Assembly: GCA_000723505.1 (NCBI GenBank)
Contig: HG934468.1
Location: 1,458,798 to 1,522,797, forward strand
DNA from: Mucinivorans hirudinis
GTDB taxonomy: Bacteria; Bacteroidota; Bacteroidia; Bacteroidales; Rikenellaceae
Direction: 5' to 3'
Length of the DNA: 64,000 nucleotides
In this document: piece after piece, positions 27,141 to 34,494 of the stretch
How the letters are laid out: each line of letters opens with the position of its first letter
Numbering within the stretch: position 1 is the first letter of the stretch
The notes under the pieces: generated by a model
The model's database searches: none
What the model saw: the letters and a program-made list of their open reading frames with translations, nothing else
What the model was told of the DNA's origin: nothing
Translations under genes and position numbers: made by a program

Positions 27141-28124
27141 CTACACCGAGAATGATGCCACAATCAGCTCAGGCAACAAGTAGTCGCACCCCGCAGCAAA
27201 GATTGCACGCTGACGATTCTCGATTTGGTCGGGGTTATACCACATCGAAACCTCCGAACCCGGAAAATCCGCCGTATTGACAGCCACAGCCATATTGCGA
27301 CGGTCGGTGAGTATTGCCCACGACTTTGGTAGGTCACTTAAATCAGCAAGATATGTATCTGCCTGAATATCAACCACGGGAATGCCGCGGTAGTATAGCT
27401 TATCGATGCCGCTAATCTTCGCCAAACGCGCCGAATCCAAGTTGCCATCCAGCAACCCCGCCTCATAATTCTCATACACATCACGCGTTACCAAGAAGAC
27501 GAGTTGTCCCTCGGCTTTCATCGAGCGAAGCTCGGGCAAACTCTTGTCATATAGGGCTTTGAATAGCTTTTCGGCATTGCCGGCAGTGGTCATCGAGGTC
27601 ATCGCAACCGTTTTTACATCGTCCGCACCCGCTCCTGCATCGGCTTTGATTTTCTTCAAAAATCCGTCAAAGGTATTGTAACCATTAGCACGAGAGGTGT
27701 TTCCCACCCACATTGTGGCGCGAATGCTCTCTACGATTGCCTTCTTAAATAGCTCGGTCTCGGCGGTTTCGAGCTCTGTTCCCTCCAAGTTGTCGAAATC
27801 GACATCGCTGCGCCCGGTGATTTGCTCATAAACCATTCCGAAGTAGTCCGAAGCCGAGTAGCCCATCTCTGCCTTAACCTTGCTCAGGTCGATGGTTTTT
27901 TGGAATTTTTGCGATGCACTGTCTGTACCCGCCCAACCCTTTGCATACTTTTTTAGCAGGTCTGACCCCTGCTTCCAAAAGTTTAGAGTCGTGGGCACAG
28001 GCATATTATATAGCACTTTAACTCCCAAATCAACAGCCGATTGACCCATAAGCACCGGGCGGAAAAATATTTTTTCAAGGTCGCTGCCCTGATAGTTTTT
28101 TGAATTTGAAATTATTTTTGTCAT
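27141..28124 (-). CDS. Putative major capsid protein
   Basis: The 327-aa protein starts MTKIISNSKNYQGSDLEKIF. Its features fit an HK97-fold capsid: an early loop region, a long central helix area (ETAETELFKKAIVESIRATMWVG), a beta-rich C-terminal part (YYRGIPVVDIQADTYLADL, SWAILTDRRNMAVAVNT, then MWYNPDQIENRQRAIFAAGC). Located after the ClpP-like protease, where capsid genes usually sit. No scaffold domain is visible. The family is assigned by position and fold pattern, not by a clear motif. Confidence 0.72.
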   Translation of the reverse strand: MTKIISNSKNYQGSDLEKIFFRPVLMGQSAVDLGVKVLYNMPVPTTLNFWKQGSDLLKKYAKGWAGTDSASQKFQKTIDLSKVKAEMGYSASDYFGMVYEQITGRSDVDFDNLEGTELETAETELFKKAIVESIRATMWVGNTSRANGYNTFDGFLKKIKADAGAGADDVKTVAMTSMTTAGNAEKLFKALYDKSLPELRSMKAEGQLVFLVTRDVYENYEAGLLDGNLDSARLAKISGIDKLYYRGIPVVDIQADTYLADLSDLPKSWAILTDRRNMAVAVNTADFPGSEVSMWYNPDQIENRQRAIFAAGCDYLLPELIVASFSV

Positions 28125-28204
28125 TGTTTTTTTTGAATGTTAGTTCCGTCATTGCCGCGGAAGCGACAAAGACAGTAAATGTTAATAGTTTGTTAATACC
28201 TTGT

Positions 28205-29059
28205 TCAGACCACCGTCGAACGAAACGCCTCAATATCCTGACTGTAAGCCATCTGATTAGCTGAAAAGGTATTTGTTAATAACTCCACGGCAGGGTCTTC
28301 TTTTGCCAAAGTGGGAGTAGGCAAAGCCTTGGCTTGTGCGTCGGGCATCTCCACGGCGGGTGCTGCATTCTGCACATCCCACTCCTGGGAACTTCGGGAG
28401 TAGAAGCCACGTGGGTTGCGCGGCAGAATCCAGTCGCGAATCTTCTTACCCATACGCGTAAGGTACGAAATATCGACAACCTCGTCCGCCAACCCTGCCG
28501 CAAGAACCTCCTGCGGTGTGAGCCACTCGCCGGCGCCGGCATTCATCTGCATCAAGCTGTTGAACTCCTCGCTGCTCTTACCCGAGCGTGAGGCATAGAG
28601 GGCGGCAATACGCTCATCTGTCTTGCTGAGCAGCCGCGAGGCTTGCTCTATCTCGCCCGCGTTACCATCGACGCTCATAGTAGCCTGATGGACAAGGTAT
28701 AGCGTATCGCTGGTAACCTTGCGAACATCGCCCGCCTGTGCTATGATTGTTGCAGCCGAGGCTACATATCCGTGGCAAATGGTCTCGATGGTGGCATTCT
28801 CGAGCGAGCGCAACGCCTCGTATATCAACAGCGCATCTTCCACACTGCCCCCTCGCGAGCGAATGTTTACGCGCACGTGGTTCGCTCTGAGTTCGCGAAT
28901 CTCGCCCAAGAGGGTGCGAAACCGCTCATATGTTGCCACTCTTTCATCCTCCGAGGGGAACTGCCACGTCTCAGGCGTGCCGATAACTCCCTCAATATCA
29001 ATTACGACCATTCCCGCCGTGCGGTGGTACATCTTTATTATGTTTTCGTTTTGGTTCAT
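28205..29059 (-). CDS. ClpP-like prohead (head maturation) protease
   Basis: The 284-aa protein has a ClpP/S14 fold in its first 200 residues. IRSRGGSVEDALLIYEAL is the classical G-G-S-V region, Ser101 in GYVASAATIIAQAG is the nucleophile, His124 in YLVHQAT the base. The C-terminal 80 residues, after VVDISYL, are unlike ClpP and may be a scaffold, as in many HK97-type protease-scaffold fusions. It overlaps the upstream gene by four bases and sits 80 bases before the capsid gene. Confidence 0.85.
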   Translation of the reverse strand: MNQNENIIKMYHRTAGMVVIDIEGVIGTPETWQFPSEDERVATYERFRTLLGEIRELRANHVRVNIRSRGGSVEDALLIYEALRSLENATIETICHGYVASAATIIAQAGDVRKVTSDTLYLVHQATMSVDGNAGEIEQASRLLSKTDERIAALYASRSGKSSEEFNSLMQMNAGAGEWLTPQEVLAAGLADEVVDISYLTRMGKKIRDWILPRNPRGFYSRSSQEWDVQNAAPAVEMPDAQAKALPTPTLAKEDPAVELLTNTFSANQMAYSQDIEAFRSTVV

Positions 29060-29292
29060 TGTATAACGTTGGCGTTAATGTAGTTTTCGTAGAGCATCTC
29101 ACCCATCTCGCGCGAGCGAATGGTACGAATTATGGCAACCCTTTTGTCTGCTAACTGGTCAGTTGATAGTACGCCTATGTTGTAGGCTACTAATATTTTG
29201 GCGTAGTCGGCTACGCAAAGCGTCAAGTAAGGGTCTTGCTCTGTGTGGCAAATGTTTTGGCACAGAAAATCGAGAAATGATATATTTTCCAT
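29056..29292 (-). CDS. Small protein between TerL and the prohead protease
   Basis: The 78-aa protein starts MENISFLDFLCQNICHTEQD and is mostly helical (YLTLCVADYAKILVAYNIG). Not recognised. ATG 29292 is preferred because the in-frame extension up to 29331 is encoded by AAATCAC heptamer repeats. It overlaps the protease start by four bases, so it is translated as part of the head cluster. Confidence 0.65.
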   Translation of the reverse strand: MENISFLDFLCQNICHTEQDPYLTLCVADYAKILVAYNIGVLSTDQLADKRVAIIRTIRSREMGEMLYENYINANVIQ

Positions 29293-29295
29293 AGA

Positions 29296-29327
29296 GTTGT
29301 GATATGTGATTTGTGATTTGTGATTTA
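29296..29327 (-). repeat. 7-bp tandem repeat AAATCAC, about 3 units
   Basis: The plus strand shows GTGATTT three times, with a fourth degenerate unit (GTGATAT), directly upstream of ATG 29292 of the small head-cluster gene. Minus-strand unit AAATCAC. Seven bases is not a multiple of three, so a change in copy number would alter spacing or frame of any upstream start. Confidence 0.7.
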
Positions 29328-29335
29328 GCACCGAC

Positions 29336-29418
29336 CTACCCGTCCTACCCGTCCTACCCGTCCTACCCGTCCTACCCGTCCTACCCGTCCTACCCGTCCT
29401 ACCCCGTCCTACCCCGTC
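29336..29418 (-). repeat. 9-bp tandem repeat array, 7 perfect units plus two 10-bp variants
   Basis: Seven perfect copies of CTACCCGTC (29336-29398) followed by two CTACCCCGTC units with one extra C (29399-29418). On the minus strand the unit is TAGGACGGG and the first TAG is the terminase stop codon (29421-29419). It has the same 9-bp period, TAGGAC core and position relative to a stop codon as the array after the portal gene. Confidence 0.95.
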
Positions 29419-30882
29419 CTAAAAACCCACCAAAAACACCTTTCGTTTTGCGTGTGTAATTTCGGTTTCGATGATTCCGGTGAGGGTGTCGGCGGCATCG
29501 TCGTGTGCATTGGCACGAAAGTTGCGGCGCAGGCAGGTGAGTTCATCGGCAAACTCACGCCACCGCTGCTGCCAACCTTCGGGCATTAATATTCGGCTCA
29601 TCACTGCCGAGGCGTTGGTTAGGATTCGCGACTCCTTGTTCGCCCCTTGGTGAAAGCATTTGATGAGGGTGGCGGGTGCAAGTTTTTGCACGGCTCTGGC
29701 AAAGCCTCGCCCGCCGTTGTTGCTCTCTATCACGGCAGTGGCAACGCGGTTTCGGCTAAGCATTGCGGCAACTTCAAGCTCGGTAACCTCCATCGGTTCG
29801 GGGGAGTAGATAACGTCAATAATCCGAATAAACCCTTCATCGTCCACCGCATAGCAGACCGAGCATAGGCGGTCGTTGCCCGTGTCTGCAACGTCGGTGT
29901 AGTTCAGTATTTTTTCGTAGTAACCACCACTCTCATACGTTTGGAAATGGCTATACAAAAATCCCTCTTTGCTTCGCGGATTTCCTTGGTAAAGTGCCTC
30001 AAAAACGGAGGGGTCTAAGCGGCGTTTTTGCTCTAATAGCTCTAATGAGTGGCGCTCCTTCCACAGTGGTTCTGAGCGTGGACGACTGTCCAGCTCCGTG
30101 GGGGCACTCTCCTTGATAGCCTCAAAGTTTACTCGCGCCCATTCGTCGGGTTGCAATCGCGAAATATCACTAAATGATACTATGTCAATAATCTTTTCGG
30201 ACTTTGCGAGCCGCCCAATCAAATCATCTTCGTGCCAGCGGGTAAAGACCACAATCTCGCGCGAGTTGTTGTGTAGCCTTGTACGCACCACGGAGGTGTA
30301 CCAATCCCACGCCGCCTCCCGCACAAGGGGTGAGTTTGCCTCGGCAGCATCCTTGTAGAGGTCGTCCAAAATCATCACATCCACGCGGTTACCCGTGAGT
30401 GAGCACTCACGTCCGACAAGTCGAAGACCACCCTCCGCCCCCACGATATCGAACTCGTCTGCCGTTCTGAGTGCCGTTTCACCCTTCTCCGTCTGCCTCA
30501 TCCCCTTGAGGAAGGTTTGCGGAAAAATCTTTTCGTACTCCGGACTGTCTATCACTCGTTGCACCGATAGTCCGAATCGCCGCGCGAGAGAGAAGGAGTA
30601 TGAGCCGATACAGATTCTCAGATTGGGGTCTAAACCAAGCATATAAGCGGGTAGCAGTGTGGATGTTCCGAGGCTTTTGCCGTGCTGCGGCGGGACGGAA
30701 ATCATTAGTTTGCAAATTTCACCACGTGCAAAGTGGTCTAACAACTGATAAAAGTTGCGGTGAAAATCAGTTAGTGATAACCTTGGCACGACTTTTGCTG
30801 CAAACTCTGTGAATGACCGCCTAAGTAGCTCGCGTTCTAATTCCTGTTTAGTTATTTTTATTTTGTTTGTCTTGTTTGTCAA
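29419..30882 (-). CDS. Phage terminase large subunit
   Basis: A 487-aa packaging motor. The ATPase half has Walker A PPQHGKS (64-70) and Walker B VDVMILDD (about 168-174) with FTRWHEDDLIGR after it. The nuclease half has DVADTGND (near 325), IESNNGGRGFARA and the final acidic AHDDAADTLTG. All expected acidic residues appear intact, so the enzyme looks functional. It overlaps the upstream gene by four bases. Its length and motif set fit the TIGR01630-type terminases found in Bacteroidota prophages. Confidence 0.9.
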   Translation of the reverse strand: MTNKTNKIKITKQELERELLRRSFTEFAAKVVPRLSLTDFHRNFYQLLDHFARGEICKLMISVPPQHGKSLGTSTLLPAYMLGLDPNLRICIGSYSFSLARRFGLSVQRVIDSPEYEKIFPQTFLKGMRQTEKGETALRTADEFDIVGAEGGLRLVGRECSLTGNRVDVMILDDLYKDAAEANSPLVREAAWDWYTSVVRTRLHNNSREIVVFTRWHEDDLIGRLAKSEKIIDIVSFSDISRLQPDEWARVNFEAIKESAPTELDSRPRSEPLWKERHSLELLEQKRRLDPSVFEALYQGNPRSKEGFLYSHFQTYESGGYYEKILNYTDVADTGNDRLCSVCYAVDDEGFIRIIDVIYSPEPMEVTELEVAAMLSRNRVATAVIESNNGGRGFARAVQKLAPATLIKCFHQGANKESRILTNASAVMSRILMPEGWQQRWREFADELTCLRRNFRANAHDDAADTLTGIIETEITHAKRKVFLVGF

Positions 30883-31145
30883 TTAATTTGTTGTAAAATG
30901 TCTTTGAGTGTTGTTTCGGAGAGTTGTTTGAGGTCGATTGTGATTGTGCGTTCTTCGGTTACGGGGGCGGCCGCCTGTGTCTTGCCGTCATAGCCTAATA
31001 GTTTCATACGCAGTTCTATGCAGCGTTCGACACCTTGCAGTAGTCTGACATCCTCACTCTGTGAGAAACTTTGCCGATAAAGCTCCTCGAGTGTGTCCAA
31101 TCGCTGGATAAGGTCTTTGACCTGTGGGGGATATTTCAGAGCCAT
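30879..31145 (-). CDS. Small protein upstream of TerL, candidate small terminase subunit
   Basis: An 88-aa helical protein (PPQVKDLIQRLDTLEELYRQ, GVERCIELRMKLLGYDGK). Its place directly before terL with a 4-base overlap is the usual one for the DNA-recognising small terminase subunit, and the helical pattern is compatible, but there is no diagnostic motif or obvious helix-turn-helix. Identification is therefore positional. It overlaps the first gene of the cluster by ten bases. Confidence 0.6.
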   Translation of the reverse strand: MALKYPPQVKDLIQRLDTLEELYRQSFSQSEDVRLLQGVERCIELRMKLLGYDGKTQAAAPVTEERTITIDLKQLSETTLKDILQQIN

Positions 31146-31372
31146 TTTAGTAGAGTGTCTATGTTAAATTCTACTCCGCATCGGTGTCCGTCCTCGAAAC
31201 CGATTGTGCACCACTGTTGAAGGAAACCTTGTGCGAGGTCGAAACCGAATAGTAGCTCCTTGCTGCCGATAGCAAGCTCCACCACCCCGCAGCAGAGGTC
31301 GTCGCCCGCCGCCGCCTGCTTTGTAATCTCTATTGCCAACTCTTCGTAGAGTTTATCATCAAAAACTATCAT
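31136..31372 (-). CDS. First gene of the phage-head cluster, unknown
   Basis: A 78-aa acidic protein starting MIVFDDKLYEELAIEITKQ. It has several Cys residues (DDLCCGVVELA) and a repeating hydrophobic pattern. No family is recognised. It is the promoter-proximal gene of the leftward operon and is divergent from the repressor gene 31528-32220. Confidence 0.6.
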   Translation of the reverse strand: MIVFDDKLYEELAIEITKQAAAGDDLCCGVVELAIGSKELLFGFDLAQGFLQQWCTIGFEDGHRCGVEFNIDTLLKWL

Positions 31373-31391
31373 TGTTTGATAAATTTTTTGT

Positions 31392-31399
31392 TACCTTTG
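31392..31399 (+). promoter_or_regulatory. Possible promoter of the repressor gene
   Basis: TACCTTTG on the plus strand with TTG about 17 bases upstream. A transcript from here would cross the degenerate 9-bp repeats and operators before the repressor ATG at 31528. The -33 match is weak. Confidence 0.4.
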
Positions 31400-31407
31400 T
31401 GTGTCTA

Positions 31408-31461
31408 TTGGGACATTTTGGACTTTTAAGTCTTTTAGGACTTTTGGGTCTTTTGATGGGA
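31408..31461 (+). repeat. Degenerate 9-bp repeat array in the divergent intergenic region
   Basis: Read on the plus strand in 9-base steps: TGGGACATT, TTGGACTTT, TAAGTCTTT, TAGGACTTT, TGGGTCTTT, TGATGGGAC. The consensus is close to TAGGACTTT, the same core as the arrays after terL and the portal gene, but on the opposite strand and diverged. It lies between the divergent promoters. Confidence 0.6.
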
Positions 31462-31493
31462 CAAAGATAATATCAATTAATGATATTTGCAAA
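31462..31493 (-). promoter_or_regulatory. Promoter of the phage-head cluster
   Basis: On the minus strand TTTG (31493-31490), spacer of exactly 20, TATCTTTG (31469-31462). This is a full match to the Bacteroidota consensus. It drives the leftward operon 31372-24038. The spacer is filled by a palindrome (31470-31486), so repressor binding would block it. Confidence 0.75.
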
Positions 31494-31505
31494 TCATTCA
31501 ATGAT
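31470..31505. promoter_or_regulatory. Operator-like palindromes
   Basis: ATATCA-N5-TGATAT (31470-31486) lies inside the promoter spacer, and ATCATTCAATGAT (31493-31505), a perfect palindrome, lies just upstream of the -33 box. Both share the half-site TGAT and sit between the cluster and the CI/LexA-like regulator, the usual place for repressor operators. Confidence 0.6.
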
Positions 31506-31527
31506 ATTTTTATAATTATTTTTTGAG

Positions 31528-32220
31528 ATGAGTTCCGATTCCCGATTCCCGATTCCCGATTCTCGCCTCCTTCAAGCGCGTAAGTTTCTGGGAATGACTC
31601 AGAAGCAGATGTCCGAGATTTTGCAAATCGGGCAGAATGCCTATTCTATGATTGAGAACGGTAAAATAAAACTTACCGACCGCAACCGCCATATCCTCAC
31701 CGACCGTCTAAAAATCAACCCCATTTGGTTGGACACGGGCATCGGCGATATGATGTTGGACACCACTCCGCGCCGCGCAATGGTGCAGACCTGCAATGCA
31801 GAGCAACATCGCGGAGTCCCCTTTTTCAACAAACCTGTAACAGGCTCGCTCCTCATATCATTCGATGATATGGCACGCGATACGCCCGAGTATAATATTG
31901 ACTACAAACCTTTTAACGATTGTACATTCTATCGTCCCGTCTATGGCGAGAGTATGTCGCCAAAGTTTAATTCGGGCGACGTGGTGGCTTGTAAGCGGGT
32001 TGTGAACAAGGAGTTAATCCTCTATGGAGAGACCTATCTCTGTATGGTGAAGTTGGACAGCGACTTCTACGAGACCATAAAAATCCTTCGCAAGCACAAG
32101 CAGCAACCCGAAAAAATAATACTGAAACCTCTCAACCCCAACTACGACGAGACCGAAGTTCCTCTTGATGCCATCATAGACCTATATATAATAAAGGGGA
32201 AAATCGAACGTAATTTGTAA
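31528..32220 (+). CDS. XRE/S24 phage-type repressor (CI/LexA-like)
   Basis: The 230-aa protein has an N-terminal helix-turn-helix (about 14-62, RKFLGMTQKQMSEILQIGQN, AYSMIENGK) and a C-terminal S24 peptidase-like domain: nucleophile Ser142 in YGESMSP and a Lys-containing ETIKIL strand. Such proteins repress a lytic operon and cleave themselves after RecA activation. A canonical Ala-Gly cleavage site is not obvious. Its first 12 residues are encoded by heptamer repeats TCCCGAT. It is divergent from the phage-head operon and five bases upstream of a DUF2148 gene. Confidence 0.85.
   Translation: MSSDSRFPIPDSRLLQARKFLGMTQKQMSEILQIGQNAYSMIENGKIKLTDRNRHILTDRLKINPIWLDTGIGDMMLDTTPRRAMVQTCNAEQHRGVPFFNKPVTGSLLISFDDMARDTPEYNIDYKPFNDCTFYRPVYGESMSPKFNSGDVVACKRVVNKELILYGETYLCMVKLDSDFYETIKILRKHKQQPEKIILKPLNPNYDETEVPLDAIIDLYIIKGKIERNL
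31533..31561 (+). repeat. 7-bp tandem repeat TCCCGAT inside the repressor start
   Basis: Four units (the first TTCCGAT, then three TCCCGAT) begin six bases into the repressor coding sequence. As the unit is 7 bp, gain or loss of one copy shifts the reading frame. The repeats encode the stretch SDSRFPIPDS. Confidence 0.85.
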
Positions 32221-32225
32221 ATGCT

Positions 32226-32756
32226 ATGATTATCAACGAAAAAACCAATCGCTCAGCCTACTTAGAGCAGGTAGCCGCTGCAATGATGACCGCTGCCCGC
32301 ACAGCTCCCAAAGCCAAGGGCAGCGACCAATTAGAGATAGTCGCCCTAACCGGCTGTGACATCAAAGAGCTATCCAACAAGATGATAGAGCTTTCGCCCA
32401 TTCTCAACAAGAAGTTTTTCTTGCGCGATGCCGACAACATTCTCCAAGCCGAAGCCGTTGTGCTAATCGGTACTCGCCTCCACAATCAGGGGCTCGATTG
32501 CGGATATTGCGGTTGGGCAACCTGTTCTGAAAAGCCTGTGCAAGCTCCCTGTGCCTTTGTGATGAACGATTTGGGCATAGCCATAGGCTCGGCGGCGGCT
32601 AAAGCCGCTGATATGAGAGTAGATAGCCGCGTGATGTTCTCCGTTGGCGTTGCCGCACGCGCAATGGGCATACTTGCCGAGTGCCACGCAGTGATGGCAA
32701 TCCCCATAAGCTGCACCGGCAAAAGCCCATTCTTCGACCGCGTCGTGGCGAAATAG
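32226..32756 (+). CDS. DUF2148 ferredoxin-domain protein
   Basis: A 176-aa protein with the DUF2148 cysteine cluster, DCGYCGWATC plus APCAF and a distal Cys in SCTGKSP, suited to an iron-sulfur cluster. Middle region LQAEAVVLIGTR is the hydrophobic strand typical of the family. Function is unknown. The start is five bases after the repressor stop, so read-through from the repressor promoter is possible although the protein looks like a chromosomal core gene. Confidence 0.82.
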   Translation: MIINEKTNRSAYLEQVAAAMMTAARTAPKAKGSDQLEIVALTGCDIKELSNKMIELSPILNKKFFLRDADNILQAEAVVLIGTRLHNQGLDCGYCGWATCSEKPVQAPCAFVMNDLGIAIGSAAAKAADMRVDSRVMFSVGVAARAMGILAECHAVMAIPISCTGKSPFFDRVVAK

Positions 32757-32889
32757 CAACAATTTTGCCTTGAAGAGTTGAGCAGTACCACTGGTTAATT
32801 GCTTGGTTTATTGAATGATAGACTGAGCAGATTTTTTTTGGATATAGTAGCATTCAACTTGAAAATTATTTTTATATCTTCCACCAACG

Positions 32890-32897
32890 TAACTTTG
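32890..32897 (+). promoter_or_regulatory. -7 box of the leuA promoter
   Basis: TAACTTTG ends 29 bases before the leuA ATG. A clear TTTG at the usual -33 distance is not seen. The remaining intergenic sequence 32757-32889 shows no leader peptide rich in leucine and no terminator, so no leu attenuator is evident. Confidence 0.5.
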
Positions 32898-32926
32898 CAT
32901 CACTAAATACGTTTTTATAGAGAGAT

Positions 32927-34435
32927 ATGGCAGACAGATTATATATTTTCGACACCACGCTGCGCGATGGCGAGCAGGTGCCCGGTTGTCAGTTGAACAC
33001 CGTAGAAAAAATTGAGGTCGCACAAGCGCTCGAACTGCTTGGCGTGGACGTTATCGAGGCGGGTTTTCCCGTATCTAGTCCAGGTGATTTTCAATCGGTT
33101 ATAGAAATATCCAAGGCTGTTTCTATGCCCACCATCTGCGCTCTGACGCGGGCAGTGGAAAAGGACATTGAGGTGGCTGCCGACGCTCTGCGCTATGCAA
33201 AGCGAGGGCGGATACACACAGGCATCGGCGTTTCGGCGGAGCATATTCGCTATAAATTCAACTCCACTCCAGAGGAGATAATCGAGCGCGCCATCAAGGC
33301 GGTCAAGTACGCAAAGCGGTTTGTGGAGGATGTTGAGTTCTATGCCGAAGATGCCGGCAGGGCTGATAATGAGTATCTTGCTCGTGTCGTGGAAGCCGTA
33401 ATTGCAGCCGGTGCAACGGTGGTTAATATCCCCGACACCACGGGCTACTGCCTACCGTCGGAATATGGGGCAAAGATAAAGTACCTCTTTGAGAATGTCA
33501 GCGGCATTCAGAATGCCATCATCGCCACCCACTGCCACAACGACTTGGGTATGGCTACGGCTAATTCCATTGCCGGTGTGATGAATGGCGCACGTCAGGT
33601 TGAGTGCACAATAAATGGCATTGGCGAGCGGGCGGGCAACACCTCTTTGGAAGAGGTTGTGATGATACTTAAATGTCATAAAGAGCTTGATATTGAAACC
33701 AATATAAACACCCAACGAATCATCAAAAGTTCGCGTTTGGTGAGCAATCTTATGAATATGCCTATTCAGCCCAACAAGGCTATTGTGGGGCGGAACGCTT
33801 TTGCCCACTCCTCGGGCATTCATCAGGATGGCGTACTCAAAAATCGTGACAGTTATGAGATTATGAACCCCGTGGATGTGGGATTGGACAACAACGCCAT
33901 CGTTCTGACAGCCCGTTCGGGGCGTGCAGCACTCAAGAACCGCTTCGAGCAGATGGGCATCGTGCTGGAAAATGGCGACTTGGACTCGGTTTACGAAAAG
34001 TTCTTGAAATTAGCCGATACCAACAAAAATATTCAGGACGAGGATTTATTGAAGCTCACGGGGGACATCACCGACGCTCGCGCCTCTCGCAAGATAAAGC
34101 TACGTTACTTACAGGTGTTGTCAGGCTCAGTAGTCCCTTGTTCGATGGTACGCTTGGAGATTGGCGGGGTCGAGTTTACGGCTACCGCTACGGGCAATGG
34201 TCCCATTGATGCCTCCATTAATGCTATTCGCACGATTATCAAAGACCAGATTACCATCCAAGAGTTCTTGATTCAGGCAATGACTCGTGGTTCGGATGAT
34301 TTGGGGCGCGTCCATATGCAGTTGGAATTCAACGGCACATCGGTTCACGGCTTTGCCGTGAATACGGACATTATCACCGCCTCGATTGAGGCTTACATTG
34401 ATGGTGTGAATAAAGCATTGACGCAGAAACAGTAA
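32927..34435 (+). CDS. leuA: 2-isopropylmalate synthase
   Basis: First committed step of leucine synthesis: acetyl-CoA plus 2-oxoisovalerate. The catalytic barrel has [12 protein letters not shown] at the start (metal Asp, substrate Arg), and [13 protein letters not shown] with the metal-binding His pair; NGIGERAGN follows. The C-terminal regulatory domain (about 390-500) is present, so leucine feedback is expected. Length 502 aa. A citramalate or homocitrate synthase would look similar, but [13 protein letters not shown] and the overall layout favour LeuA. leuB, leuC and leuD are not in the window. Confidence 0.9.
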   Translation: MADRLYIFDTTLRDGEQVPGCQLNTVEKIEVAQALELLGVDVIEAGFPVSSPGDFQSVIEISKAVSMPTICALTRAVEKDIEVAADALRYAKRGRIHTGIGVSAEHIRYKFNSTPEEIIERAIKAVKYAKRFVEDVEFYAEDAGRADNEYLARVVEAVIAAGATVVNIPDTTGYCLPSEYGAKIKYLFENVSGIQNAIIATHCHNDLGMATANSIAGVMNGARQVECTINGIGERAGNTSLEEVVMILKCHKELDIETNINTQRIIKSSRLVSNLMNMPIQPNKAIVGRNAFAHSSGIHQDGVLKNRDSYEIMNPVDVGLDNNAIVLTARSGRAALKNRFEQMGIVLENGDLDSVYEKFLKLADTNKNIQDEDLLKLTGDITDARASRKIKLRYLQVLSGSVVPCSMVRLEIGGVEFTATATGNGPIDASINAIRTIIKDQITIQEFLIQAMTRGSDDLGRVHMQLEFNGTSVHGFAVNTDIITASIEAYIDGVNKALTQKQ

Positions 34436-34449
34436 CTTGAGTTAATGAC

Positions 34450-34488
34450 AACAGCCCCGCGCCTGCACATATCAGACGCGGGGCTGTT
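34450..34488. terminator. Bidirectional terminator between leuA and thiL
   Basis: Perfect 12-bp inverted repeat AACAGCCCCGCG (34450-34461) / CGCGGGGCTGTT (34477-34488) with a 15-base loop. It sits between convergent genes and can end both transcripts; T-runs are short. Confidence 0.75.
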
Positions 34489-34494
34489 GCAAAA

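Noticed and set aside
24038-32220. Complete inducible prophage
   Set aside because: No integrase, tail, tape-measure, replication or lysis genes are recognisable, so only a head and packaging unit is claimed.
32757-32926. Leucine attenuator before leuA
   Set aside because: No ORF with a leucine block and no intrinsic terminator is present; only a -7 box close to the start.
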